Assembly (NCBI GenBank): GCA_910577075.1
Contig: CAJTKV010000038.1
Coordinates: 1 to 16,928 of the forward strand
Length of the DNA: 16,928 nucleotides
From: an uncultured Bacilli bacterium
Lineage (GTDB): Bacteria > Bacillota_I > Bacilli_A > RF39 > UBA660
Direction: 5' to 3'
Shown here: piece by piece, positions 1-6,686 of the stretch
Position numbering within the stretch: the stretch's first letter is position 1
How the letters are laid out: each line of letters begins with the position of its first letter
Made by a program: the position numbers and the translations under genes
Notes under the pieces: model-generated
Told to the model about the DNA's origin: nothing
The model's database searches: none
Seen by the model: only the letters and a program-made list of their open reading frames with translations

Positions 1-33
1 CACGAAAAAGAAACGCCGTTGAAAAATCATAGA

Positions 34-75
34 ATTACAACGACTAAGAAATGATATGTTTTTAGTCGTTGTAAT
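34..75. repeat. Perfect 14-bp inverted repeat with 14-nt loop
   Basis: The arms ATTACAACGACTAA (34-47) and TTAGTCGTTGTAAT (62-75) are exact reverse complements separated by 14 nt. No T-run follows on either strand, so it is not a standard intrinsic terminator. It lies 90 bp upstream of the first recombinase gene and could be a recombinase or regulator binding site, or the hairpin of an upstream transcript. The repeat is seen directly; the role is inferred. Confidence 0.75.
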
Positions 76-165
76 ATACTCTAATTAAATTTTTAAATGG
101 TTGTAAACTAACTGTAGACATTTCAACGAGTTTATAGGACAGTATTTCCGAAAGGAGATATTTCT

Positions 166-771
166 ATGGATAATAGAACTTATGGTTATGTAAGAGTAAG
201 TAGCAAAGAACAAAACGAGGAAAGACAAGTAAAGGCATTATTAGAAAATGGTGTTGAAGAAAGATACATTTTTATAGATAAACAGAGTGGAAAAGATACA
301 AATAGACCTCAATATCAAATTTTAAAGAATGCTTTAAGATGTGGGGATACTGTTATAATTAAATCTTTGGACAGGTTCTCAAGGTCATACAAAGATATAA
401 TAGAAGAATATGCAGATATTACAAAACGAATTGGAGCAAATCTTGTTATTTTAGACCTTCCTTTGCTTGATACTCGACAAAATGATGATTTGCTAAAGCA
501 TTTTATCAATGATTTGGTGTTACAAATTTTAGGATTTGTAAGTGAAACTGAACGTAAATATATTAAACAACGACAAAAAGAAGGTATAGAAATTGCTAAG
601 TCAAAAGGTACTAAGTTCGGAAGAAAACGAATAGAAAAACCTAGTAACTGGAATGAAGTCATTTCTAAATGGAAAAATGGAGAAATGACTGGAGTAAGAG
701 CATACACAGAGTTAGGACTTAAAGAAACAACTTTTTATAAGTTACTTCGTGAAGAAAGGAAAGGAAAATAA
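166..771 (+). CDS. Small serine recombinase (resolvase/invertase family)
   Basis: A complete 201-aa site-specific serine recombinase of the resolvase/DNA invertase family. The N-terminal catalytic motif YVRVSS places the nucleophile at Ser12, with Tyr8 and Arg10 around it. LDRFSRS near residue 70 supplies the conserved arginine pair, and ETERKYIKQRQKEG near residue 128 is the start of the long dimer helix. The region KFGRKR followed by about 45 basic residues fits the Hin-type C-terminal helix-turn-helix. Full length matches the usual 180-210 aa. The ATG follows a strong AAAGGAGA ribosome binding site at 151-158. It is the first of three recombinase genes; the next starts 3 nt after its stop, so they are probably cotranscribed. 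Family members cut DNA through a phosphoserine link to resolve, invert or integrate DNA. Which reaction applies here is not visible. Confidence 0.93.
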   Translation: MDNRTYGYVRVSSKEQNEERQVKALLENGVEERYIFIDKQSGKDTNRPQYQILKNALRCGDTVIIKSLDRFSRSYKDIIEEYADITKRIGANLVILDLPLLDTRQNDDLLKHFINDLVLQILGFVSETERKYIKQRQKEGIEIAKSKGTKFGRKRIEKPSNWNEVISKWKNGEMTGVRAYTELGLKETTFYKLLREERKGK

Positions 772-774
772 TTT

Positions 775-1194
775 ATGGATAATATAGATAATACTAAGGA
801 ATTAGAAGATGTATCTCTTTATCTAAGAACTGCTAGTGATGATGAGGAACAGTTAAAAGTTCAAGAAATAAGATTAAGAAAGTATTGTCAATTGAAAGGT
901 TATAAAGTACAAAAACTATATGTAGATTTTAATTATAGTGCTAATGACATGGCTAGACCTAAATTTAAGGAGCTTCAAGATGATATCAAGCAGGGTATTG
1001 TTAAAAAAGTTCTAGTTACTTCATATAGTCGTATTGGTAGAGATTTAACTGATATACTGAAATTTCTAGATTTATTACTTACTTATGACTGTGGCTATGA
1101 TAGTGTAGACACTTTTGACATGTTTTCGTTCTTAGGAAATACACAGACATCATTATTTACCTTTTTTGATAAAAAGGAATTTGAAAGGAGTTGA
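775..1194 (+). CDS. Catalytic-domain-only serine recombinase homologue, probably inactive
   Basis: This 139-aa protein resembles only the N-terminal resolvase domain. The motif reads YLRTAS (residues 16-21): the position normally held by the nucleophilic serine (YxRVS) is Ala20, with a serine one place later. The arginine pair is kept in SRIGRD (Arg86, Arg89). The protein ends at FERS, exactly where the long dimer helix begins in full-length relatives, so it has no DNA-binding domain. A ribosome binding site (AAGGAAA) precedes the ATG, 3 nt after the first recombinase. The AAAGGAG for the next gene lies inside its last codons, which implies translational coupling. The intact frame and packed spacing suggest a maintained gene rather than a decaying fragment. 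It may be a regulatory or heterodimer partner of the neighbouring enzymes. A mis-aligned but active serine (Ser21) cannot be excluded. Confidence 0.8.
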   Translation: MDNIDNTKELEDVSLYLRTASDDEEQLKVQEIRLRKYCQLKGYKVQKLYVDFNYSANDMARPKFKELQDDIKQGIVKKVLVTSYSRIGRDLTDILKFLDLLLTYDCGYDSVDTFDMFSFLGNTQTSLFTFFDKKEFERS

Positions 1195-1200
1195 TAAATT

Positions 1201-2844
1201 GTGATGTATGGTAGCAATATGTATAATAATGATATAGTAGTTGCTATATATAAAAGAGTTTCTACTGATGACCAAGCAAGAGAGGGACATAGTTTAGAAG
1301 AACAAGAGAAAATAATAAGAAGTTATTGTGATACTTATGGTTATAAAGTATATAAAGTATATTCTGATGAGGGTTTTAGTGGTAAAGAAACAACTAAGCG
1401 AAAACAGTTTAATAAAATGATGTCTGATATGAAAGCAAAAAAATTTAATAAGATTATTGCTTTAAAACTGGATAGAATTACTAGAGATTTATTCGATTTC
1501 GTTTCTTTTACAAAAACATTAGACAAGTATAATTGTGGTTTCGAGTTTGTAATGGAAAGATTTGATACTACTTCCTCTACTGGTAGAATGGTATTGTATA
1601 TCTTAGGAGTATTCGCTCAATTTGAAAGGGAAATGATAAGAGAAAGAACTTTAATAGGAGTTAAAGGAGCAGTTAATAAAGGACATTATGGTGGACCAAT
1701 TCCTTTAGGATATAGAAAGGATCCTGAAAGTAAATTGTTTCTTATTGATGAGGAAACCTCTCTTATCGTAAAAGAAATATTTGATTTATGTTTAAAAGGT
1801 AAAACATATTTTCAAATAGCAAAAATAATGAAAGATAAATACGGTTATATGACTTTTAATCGTAGAGATAAGAAAACTGGAGAGGTATATCAAGTACAAA
1901 AAAGGTGGGGAGATAGTACAATAGGAACTATATTAAATAATAAAATATATTATGGAGTATGGGAACATAGAAAGCAAGTTAAAGAGGCTGAAAGTGTTGA
2001 GATAAGTGGTTTTATTCCCCCTATTATTACTAAAGAAGTATTTGATGAGTGCCAAGAGTGTATTAGAAGAAATGCTAGAAACTACTATCGTAGTAAGCAG
2101 TATCTATTTCTTCAAAAAATTGTATGTCCTAAGTGTGGCTGTGTAATGGCTTGTGCTGGTACTAGAAAACCTAACGGAAAAGAATACCTTTACTATAAAT
2201 GTAAAGAGTGTAATACATACATAAATGAAGAATTAATAGAAAAGGTTCTAGTACAGAAGTTGACTACCCTTTTAGAATTATATGTTGCTTTAGAAAAAGA
2301 CTATGTTATGGTAGATGACAGGCTCGCTGAAATAATGAATAATAGCAAGAAAGAAAATAAAGTGAGGTTTACTTTAGATGCCTTTGCTATTGAACGAAAG
2401 TTTATGAACGATAATGGTTATCTATCTAAATTGTGGGATATGGCTCCTTATGAAATTAAGTGTAATTTCATTCACGAGTACATAGATACTATACAAGTAC
2501 GAGTTAAAAAACAAACTAAAAACAAAATAACTGAACTCGAGATACCCGATTTATCTATAAGACCTTATAAGATTAAGGAAATACTACGAGATGGAGCAAG
2601 TTCAGTATTAAATGATGTGGCTATTGATACAGAAGACAAAAAATACAATATATGTGAAATGAATAGTCGAAAAAAAGCAGATGAATATATCGAGAGTCTA
2701 AGTCAAGTGTTTAATATTAGAGTTATAGATGAACTTAAAGATAAGGAACAATACTATGGTTCTGATATGTTTAGAATTATAAAGATTAAAAGTAATAGGG
2801 CTGTCGAACCAGACAACACATTATTTTTAGAGTTAGTATGTTAA
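1201..2844 (+). CDS. Large serine recombinase (integrase/transposase type)
   Basis: A 547-aa large serine recombinase, the type that integrates and excises phages, ICEs and Tn4451-like elements. YKRVSTDDQ puts the nucleophile at Ser21. LDRITRD near residue 90 and FAQFEREMIRERT near 140 complete the catalytic domain. The Recombinase domain follows (GHYGGPIPLGYR near 161 through STIGTILNNKIYYGVW near 238). A zinc ribbon is formed by Cys309, Cys312, Cys334 and Cys337. The C-terminal third is charged and probably helical. Length is normal for the family (450-700 aa). AAAGGAG at 1184-1190 fits the GTG at 1201 (10-nt gap); the ATG at 1204 is the alternative. The stop of the preceding gene lies between ribosome binding site and start. 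Attachment sites usually sit next to such genes, so the flanks at 1-165 and 2845-3122 are the places to look. Confidence 0.95.
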   Translation: MMYGSNMYNNDIVVAIYKRVSTDDQAREGHSLEEQEKIIRSYCDTYGYKVYKVYSDEGFSGKETTKRKQFNKMMSDMKAKKFNKIIALKLDRITRDLFDFVSFTKTLDKYNCGFEFVMERFDTTSSTGRMVLYILGVFAQFEREMIRERTLIGVKGAVNKGHYGGPIPLGYRKDPESKLFLIDEETSLIVKEIFDLCLKGKTYFQIAKIMKDKYGYMTFNRRDKKTGEVYQVQKRWGDSTIGTILNNKIYYGVWEHRKQVKEAESVEISGFIPPIITKEVFDECQECIRRNARNYYRSKQYLFLQKIVCPKCGCVMACAGTRKPNGKEYLYYKCKECNTYINEELIEKVLVQKLTTLLELYVALEKDYVMVDDRLAEIMNNSKKENKVRFTLDAFAIERKFMNDNGYLSKLWDMAPYEIKCNFIHEYIDTIQVRVKKQTKNKITELEIPDLSIRPYKIKEILRDGASSVLNDVAIDTEDKKYNICEMNSRKKADEYIESLSQVFNIRVIDELKDKEQYYGSDMFRIIKIKSNRAVEPDNTLFLELVC

Positions 2845-2880
2845 AATTCCCTTTATATGTGTTAAATGGCTTTAACTATC

Positions 2881-2909
2881 TTTACAATAATTGTGAAAAT
2901 TGATATAAT
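2881..2909 (+). promoter_or_regulatory. Near-consensus promoter facing a gene-free structured region
   Basis: TTTACA (2881-2886), a 17-nt spacer and TATAAT (2904-2909) give a near-consensus vegetative promoter. Transcription should begin near 2916, over 200 nt before the next start codon. Confidence 0.75.
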
Positions 2910-2915
2910 TAATAT

Positions 2916-3100
2916 ATCTCAATGAGATAATTATTGGAGATTTTTAGAGGGAATTTTTTACACCTAAAATCGTGGAAAGAAAGGACCGTAAAAAGTTTTG
3001 AACCCCTCTTATAATCGTGCCACTTTTAAAAAAACGTCAGATCTCTGGCGAAAATATATAGAGAAAGGCATTGTGATTAGAGAGATTACAATGCTTTTTT
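2916..3100 (+). ncRNA. Candidate structured small RNA or 5' leader with terminator
   Basis: The region starts at the predicted start point of the promoter at 2881-2909 and ends at a terminator. It has no plausible ORF. Inverted repeats are nested in order: TATCTC/GAGATA hairpin (2915-2920/2924-2929), GGAGAT/ATCTCT (2936-2941/3041-3046), AGAGGG/CCCTCT (2946-2951/3004-3009) and AATTTTTTAC/GTAAAAAGTT with one G-T pair (2952-2961/2988-2997). A competing hairpin CGTCAG/CTGGCG (3035-3040/3045-3050) shares bases with the outer stem, so two folds are possible. I do not recognise a known riboswitch, SRP RNA, tmRNA, 6S or RNase P signature. It may be a free small RNA of about 185 nt, or an attenuator for the peptidase gene that starts 22 nt after the T-run. 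Confidence 0.5.
3068..3100 (+). terminator. Intrinsic terminator
   Basis: GCATTGT (3068-3074) pairs with ACAATGC (3088-3094), the stem can extend inward, and six T residues follow (3095-3100). It ends the transcript from the promoter at 2881, and it is the only clear terminator downstream of the recombinase genes. Confidence 0.8.
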
Positions 3101-3122
3101 AATTAGTGAGGTAATAAAGAAT

Positions 3123-3749
3123 ATGGTTTACGAAAATGATATATTTAAAATTTTTTATAATGAATGTGATAAGGAATATATTTCCCAAGTTATTAATGAG
3201 CTTAATTCAGTAATACATTCCTATCTAGATTTCTTTTCTATCGACAAATTAGAGGATATTGTCGTGATAAAATTTTATGATTCTTTAGATGATTTTAAGA
3301 TTTATTATGAAGAAAGAAAAAAGAGAAGCTATGATGGTAAAACAGTTGGTCGTGCCGAAGGTAATAAAATTCATATGCTTTCATTTAAAGAAAGGATTAA
3401 AGTAAGACCAAATGATACATTGGTTGAATTTATTATGGGAATTAAGCATGAATTAGTTCATATATGTCATATTGCATACAAGGGTAATTCGCATGGAACA
3501 TGGTTTGCCGAAGGATTAGCAACAAATCTTGGTAGTCCGAGATATGAAGAAACTTTAGATGGATGTACATTAGAAGAATTGCTACATAAATCTAAATATA
3601 AATATTGTTATACCCTTGCAAAATATATGTTAGAAAATTATACACATGAACAAATACTAGAGTATGCATATGATGATAATAAACTTCTAAAGGACACAGA
3701 TAAAATACTAGAAGAGGCCAAGGAGTACTATAGGCATTTGAAATTATAA
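3123..3749 (+). CDS. Soluble HExxH zinc metallopeptidase, gluzincin-like
   Basis: A 208-aa predicted zinc metallopeptidase with no signal peptide or membrane segment. HELVH at residues 109-113 supplies two zinc-binding histidines and the catalytic Glu110. WFAEGLA follows, with Glu130 the likely third zinc ligand, 16 residues after the second histidine. That resembles the HExxH-(about 18)-E pattern of gluzincins (peptidase MA / M1-like clan). The small size recalls minigluzincins. The N-terminal 100 residues match the beta-sheet region that usually precedes the helix, for example VVIKFYDSLDDFKIYYEE. A GAGG site at 3108-3111 precedes the ATG by 11 nt. It sits just after the terminator of the upstream RNA region and has no clear promoter of its own, so readthrough may control it. 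The substrate is unknown. It could be cargo of the recombinase element. Confidence 0.8.
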   Translation: MVYENDIFKIFYNECDKEYISQVINELNSVIHSYLDFFSIDKLEDIVVIKFYDSLDDFKIYYEERKKRSYDGKTVGRAEGNKIHMLSFKERIKVRPNDTLVEFIMGIKHELVHICHIAYKGNSHGTWFAEGLATNLGSPRYEETLDGCTLEELLHKSKYKYCYTLAKYMLENYTHEQILEYAYDDNKLLKDTDKILEEAKEYYRHLKL

Positions 3750-3759
3750 ATTTCATTTT
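3740..3759 (+). terminator. Weak AT-rich hairpin at the end of the peptidase gene
   Basis: GAAATT (3740-3745) and AATTTC (3749-3754) form a 6-bp hairpin with a 3-nt loop over the stop codon, followed by ATTTT. Short and AT-rich, so termination is uncertain. Confidence 0.3.
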
Positions 3760-3767
3760 GTGAACAA

Positions 3768-3796
3768 TTGTGGTAAAAAACAAAATATAGTATACT
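3768..3796 (+). promoter_or_regulatory. Promoter of the 114-aa unknown gene
   Basis: TTGTGG (3768-3773), a 17-nt spacer and TATACT (3791-3796). The start point would be near 3803, about 45 nt before the TTG start codon. Confidence 0.6.
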
Positions 3797-3847
3797 AAGT
3801 GTATTAATATTTTGTATATTTAGTATGTTTATTAGGAGTTGATATAA

Positions 3848-4192
3848 TTGGATAATCTAGAAGCATTGCAAATGATAGCAGAGCAGTTAAAAATTAAAAA
3901 TATAATTAAGGCCATTATGCTGTTGCCGAAAAAAATTAATGGCGAACTTGTAGAACAATATATGGAAATAATGGAAGATATTGCCTTTGATAATTCTCCA
4001 TGTGATAATTCTTTAAGTTCGGATCCACTTTATCAAATTGCAATTCAGATGAAAAAGGAAAATACTATAGAAGCTGCTTCCTATTTGCTATCAGTAAGCG
4101 AATCTCTTGTGGAGAAGACTGAATATAGTAAGCCACTACAAAATATTGTAGATTCATATTGTGGAGAAAAAGAAAATAATAAATTGGTATAA
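3848..4192 (+). CDS. Unknown 114-aa protein with TTG start
   Basis: I do not recognise this protein. It is short, predicted mostly helical, without signal peptide or membrane segment. Its middle is acidic (MEIMEDIAFDNSPCDNS) and it has two cysteines. The start is TTG at 3848, placed by AGGAG at 3834-3838 with a 9-nt gap; no in-frame ATG is better placed. It has its own promoter at 3768-3796. The next gene starts about 140 nt later with its own -10 element, so the two are probably separate units. It lies between a metallopeptidase and a frameshifted gene. Function unknown. Confidence 0.65.
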   Translation: MDNLEALQMIAEQLKIKNIIKAIMLLPKKINGELVEQYMEIMEDIAFDNSPCDNSLSSDPLYQIAIQMKKENTIEAASYLLSVSESLVEKTEYSKPLQNIVDSYCGEKENNKLV

Positions 4193-4300
4193 TCCAAATA
4201 TAGGTAAAACTTGACAATTTGCTAACCGATTTTTTTTAAAGTAATAAATTCTTCCTAGCATTTTTCTACATTCTTTTCTATTTTAATTGAAATTTATGTA

Positions 4301-4309
4301 TGATATAAT
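4301..4309 (+). promoter_or_regulatory. Extended -10 promoter
   Basis: TGATATAAT (TGnTATAAT extended -10) at 4301-4309, 25 nt upstream of the ATG at 4334. The -35 region at 4281-4286 (TTTTAA) is poor, as is common with extended -10 promoters. Confidence 0.55.
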
Positions 4310-4333
4310 TTGGGTATAAGGAGGTTATGCAGT

Positions 4334-4810
4334 ATGAATGATTTATATTCACTTAATAGACAATTGGAAAATTTATATAATAGGATCCCTCTATATGAAA
4401 GAGAAAACGACTTAGATAATCCACAGAAAGATGAATATAATAAAGCCTTACAGGAATTTATAGAATGTGGAGAAAAAGTTTTTGGTGAAGATAATTTGGA
4501 GTTAGAGCAAATCAATGCGCGAATTCAGGAACATTCTGTTTTATCGGTAAAAGCTATGTTAGCTCATAAACCTCAAGATATCTATGCTTTTATTCCGGAG
4601 ATGGATAATATTACGAGTGATGCCTTTACGCGATTAGAATATTGCCTTTCTTGTAGAAGAGAAAATCCAAGAGATTTTTACGAAGAAGATAACTTCGCTA
4701 GTGATAGAAAATTCCTATCTAGTTTTAATGAGGAAGATATTGCGAGTTTTGAGAGATTCCAAGATTATATTAGAAATACACCAGATAAGGCGACTAAGAG
4801 TATGTTTTAA
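4334..4810 (+). CDS. Unknown protein, probably truncated by a frameshift
   Basis: A 158-aa protein that I do not recognise: soluble, charged, helical, with no signal peptide. The start is the ATG at 4334, placed by a near-perfect TAAGGAGGT at 4317-4325; the TTG at 4310 lies inside the -10 region and is not used. The stop is formed by a run of four T residues (ATG TTT TAA, 4802-4810). Coding continues in the +1 frame for about 97 residues directly afterwards, without a ribosome binding site or start codon. One T fewer would give a single protein of about 255 aa ending before a strong terminator. So this is likely the N-terminal two thirds of a broken gene, or a site of sequencing error or programmed frameshift. 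Function unknown. Confidence 0.6.
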   Translation: MNDLYSLNRQLENLYNRIPLYERENDLDNPQKDEYNKALQEFIECGEKVFGEDNLELEQINARIQEHSVLSVKAMLAHKPQDIYAFIPEMDNITSDAFTRLEYCLSCRRENPRDFYEEDNFASDRKFLSSFNEEDIASFERFQDYIRNTPDKATKSMF

Positions 4811-5105
4811 TATTGAAATTAAACGCTTACTGGCCTTTATTTCGCTTATCAGACTTGTTGGAGAATATAGAGATCCAATTACTTTAGTAAAAATGAATAT
4901 CGATGCTAAATTGCATGATGAATTTATTCGCAAGAGGACGAATGATCCATACTTTATTGCTAGTGCCAAAAGCCAAGTAGTTCTATACAAGGGAATTGAA
5001 GGCTCTTTAAATAAATCAATTCCCTATTGTGATACGACAGTTGTTAAGGATCCTAGAGATATTATAATAACTTTTGATTTGCCAAAAAAGGGAAGAAAAA
5101 AATAA
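4811..5105 (+). pseudogene. Out-of-frame C-terminal part of the preceding gene
   Basis: The frame is open across the end of the preceding gene and runs to TAA at 5103-5105. Its peptide after the junction (NIEIKRLLAFIS through FDLPKKGRKK) looks like genuine protein, with a basic tail. It has no start codon with a usable ribosome binding site near 4811; the first in-frame ATG is near 4894 with nothing suitable upstream. The best reading is the remainder of the gene starting at 4334, displaced by one base in the T-run at 4805-4808. Two separate genes are the less likely alternative. Confidence 0.55.
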
Positions 5106-5138
5106 AAAATTCATTACTTTAAAAGTAATGAATTTTTT
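5104..5138. terminator. Bidirectional terminator
   Basis: A-run and ATTCATTACTTT (5104-5120) are perfectly reverse complementary to AAAGTAATGAAT plus a T-run (5122-5138). It serves the plus-strand gene pair ending at 5105 and the minus-strand gene ending at 5140. Confidence 0.85.
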
Positions 5139-5139
5139 A

Positions 5140-5550
5140 TTATAGATTTTTGTGTTGTTTGCTATTGTTTATTTTTCTTCTTACAGCCATACATCCGACT
5201 AGAAGGGATAAAGAAAGTCCCATAGCCGCGATTCCTAAAGTTTGATTATTTTGAACATTGTTTTCGGGAATAGGTTCTAATGAGCCAGCTTCTATCGTTT
5301 CTTGCTCGGCATTTGGTCCAGGAACTAATTGTCCATTTTCATTAAATACCAATTCCTCGTTTTCAATAAGTTCTAAAACTTCATCTAATTTTGCCATAAA
5401 GTATTCGACTGGTTCTTCTCCATAGCCTTCTTCATGAAGCATCGTAGCAATATCTTCCTTTATAACCTCTATTTCTTCATTTGTTTCAGCATTTAAAATT
5501 TGCTTACAAAAATCTAATATTCTTTCTAATTCTGGTGTTGCTTCTCTCAT
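5140..5550 (-). CDS. Small tail-anchored membrane protein of unknown function
   Basis: A 136-aa protein. An acidic helical domain (about residues 1-80, rich in Glu) leads to a Pro/Asn/Gln-rich linker, then one hydrophobic segment (LGIAAMGLSLSLLVGCMAV) and a basic tail (RRKINNSKQHKNL). There is no N-terminal signal peptide, so it is probably inserted by its C-terminal segment with the acidic domain in the cytoplasm. The C-terminus superficially looks like a sortase signal but has no LPxTG. The ATG at 5550 is chosen over upstream in-frame starts because AAAGGA lies about 12 nt before it and the promoter TAGACA-17-TATACT sits just upstream. Upstream on the same strand is a membrane-anchored metallopeptidase, so a shared role at the membrane is possible but unproven. 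Confidence 0.65.
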   Translation of the reverse strand: MREATPELERILDFCKQILNAETNEEIEVIKEDIATMLHEEGYGEEPVEYFMAKLDEVLELIENEELVFNENGQLVPGPNAEQETIEAGSLEPIPENNVQNNQTLGIAAMGLSLSLLVGCMAVRRKINNSKQHKNL

Positions 5551-5576
5551 AATAAAATAAATCCTTTCATATCTTA

Positions 5577-5605
5577 AGTATAACGTTTTGCTTTTAGTTT
5601 GTCTA
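5577..5605 (-). promoter_or_regulatory. Promoter of the tail-anchored protein gene
   Basis: Read on the minus strand: TAGACA (5605-5600), a 17-nt spacer and TATACT (5582-5577). One mismatch from consensus in each hexamer. Confidence 0.65.
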
Positions 5606-5645
5606 TTTATTAGATAGGTATTTGACACATTTATTAAGATAATTA

Positions 5646-6590
5646 TTATCCTATTTTTCTTTGATTATTTTGTTCCTCTTCAAAGGAATTATTATATTTT
5701 CTTTTTATGATTTTCGAGCGGGCTGAAACAATAAGATTCTCATTGAGTAATCTTTCAAATTGTGCCTGTTTGATTATTGATGGATTAGATTTTAAAAACC
5801 ATTCATATAAAGATAGTTCGACATTAATAAAGTTAAGTGATGATATGGAATTGCCAATGACGCGATTGAATTCATAAATAGCGTCTATTTTTAGGATAGT
5901 ATTTATGATATCTTCTCTTGGAGCAAATTGTTCCATATGGTGAATAAATCCTGGTAAATTGTGATTATAATAGTATCCCTGCATCTCCTTGGGATCATCA
6001 AAGAATAATTCAAATAATTTAGCTATATGCTTTTCTCTTTCATATGGGGAAGGAGGTACTACTATAAAAGCTCTTTCAGATAGGACATCTGTGTATCCTT
6101 CATCAAGACCAATACCGATTGTGACTTTTCCGTTGGTCTGTCTAAATCCGCCATAAGCCTCTTTTTTTTCTTCATCCCAATAAATAGAGGCCAAATGAAA
6201 TAATTCGTGTCTTAAAACTATCTCCTCCTTTATAGAAATAGTATTTGCCGGAGGAAAATAACAACCATAGGCAAATAGAGAGAGAAAGGTATTCATATCT
6301 TCTATTTTCAATGTTTCGAGATTTCTATAAAGAGTTTTGCGATATTCCGTAGGTATAAATTCTTCAAGTCTTGTCAATTCTTTTTTTATTTTATCTAATC
6401 TCGCGAAATCTACTTTTTCTTTTCTCTCCTCAACTGTTTTTGGATCAACAAAAGGTTTATTATTGATCAAATATCCATCAAACTTAGAAAGATTTTCAAG
6501 ATTAGCACTGTGGCTTTTAAGTTTTACGATATTTTTTGTCAATATTAAACCACTTATGCCTGATAAGACAATGATATATTCTAGTCCCAT
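5646..6590 (-). CDS. Membrane-anchored HExxH zinc metallopeptidase
   Basis: A 314-aa protein with an N-terminal hydrophobic segment (YIIVLSGISGLIL, residues 5-17) followed by a basic stretch, so it is probably anchored by its N-terminus. RHELFHLAS holds HExxH at residues 128-132 with catalytic Glu129. GLDEGYTDVLSE follows, with Glu164 (or Asp163/Asp168) as the probable third zinc ligand, 31 residues after the second histidine. These motifs are those of zinc endopeptidases; I cannot name the subfamily. Topology decides the substrate: basic residues after the segment suggest the catalytic part is cytoplasmic. The ribosome binding site is weak (GGATGTG). A TATAAT at 6617-6612 lies about 22 nt before the ATG. 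No strong terminator separates it from the tail-anchored gene downstream, so readthrough is possible. It is unrelated in sequence to the peptidase at 3123 beyond the zinc motif. Confidence 0.75.
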   Translation of the reverse strand: MGLEYIIVLSGISGLILTKNIVKLKSHSANLENLSKFDGYLINNKPFVDPKTVEERKEKVDFARLDKIKKELTRLEEFIPTEYRKTLYRNLETLKIEDMNTFLSLFAYGCYFPPANTISIKEEIVLRHELFHLASIYWDEEKKEAYGGFRQTNGKVTIGIGLDEGYTDVLSERAFIVVPPSPYEREKHIAKLFELFFDDPKEMQGYYYNHNLPGFIHHMEQFAPREDIINTILKIDAIYEFNRVIGNSISSLNFINVELSLYEWFLKSNPSIIKQAQFERLLNENLIVSARSKIIKRKYNNSFEEEQNNQRKIG

Positions 6591-6611
6591 ATTTTTTTCA
6601 CATCCAACTTA

Positions 6612-6617
6612 ATTATA
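6612..6617 (-). promoter_or_regulatory. -10 element of the membrane metallopeptidase gene
   Basis: TATAAT on the minus strand, with a poor -35 (TCTTTC at 6640-6635). It implies a leader of only about 15 nt. Confidence 0.4.
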
Positions 6618-6686
6618 GCATTAGATATTGGTTGGAAAGATTTTTTTCTTGCGAAAGATACGTGCTATATGCATGTAATTTACGCT

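Noticed and set aside
315..707. 130-aa minus-strand reading frame
   Set aside because: It lies fully inside the first recombinase gene on the opposite strand, lacks a ribosome binding site and has low-complexity composition.
2916..3100. Known riboswitch, T-box, SRP RNA, tmRNA or 6S RNA
   Set aside because: None of the conserved cores I know (for example the T-box TGGTACCGCG or the SRP GGAAGCAG) is present.
5140..5550. Sortase-anchored surface protein
   Set aside because: No LPxTG-type motif and no N-terminal signal peptide.
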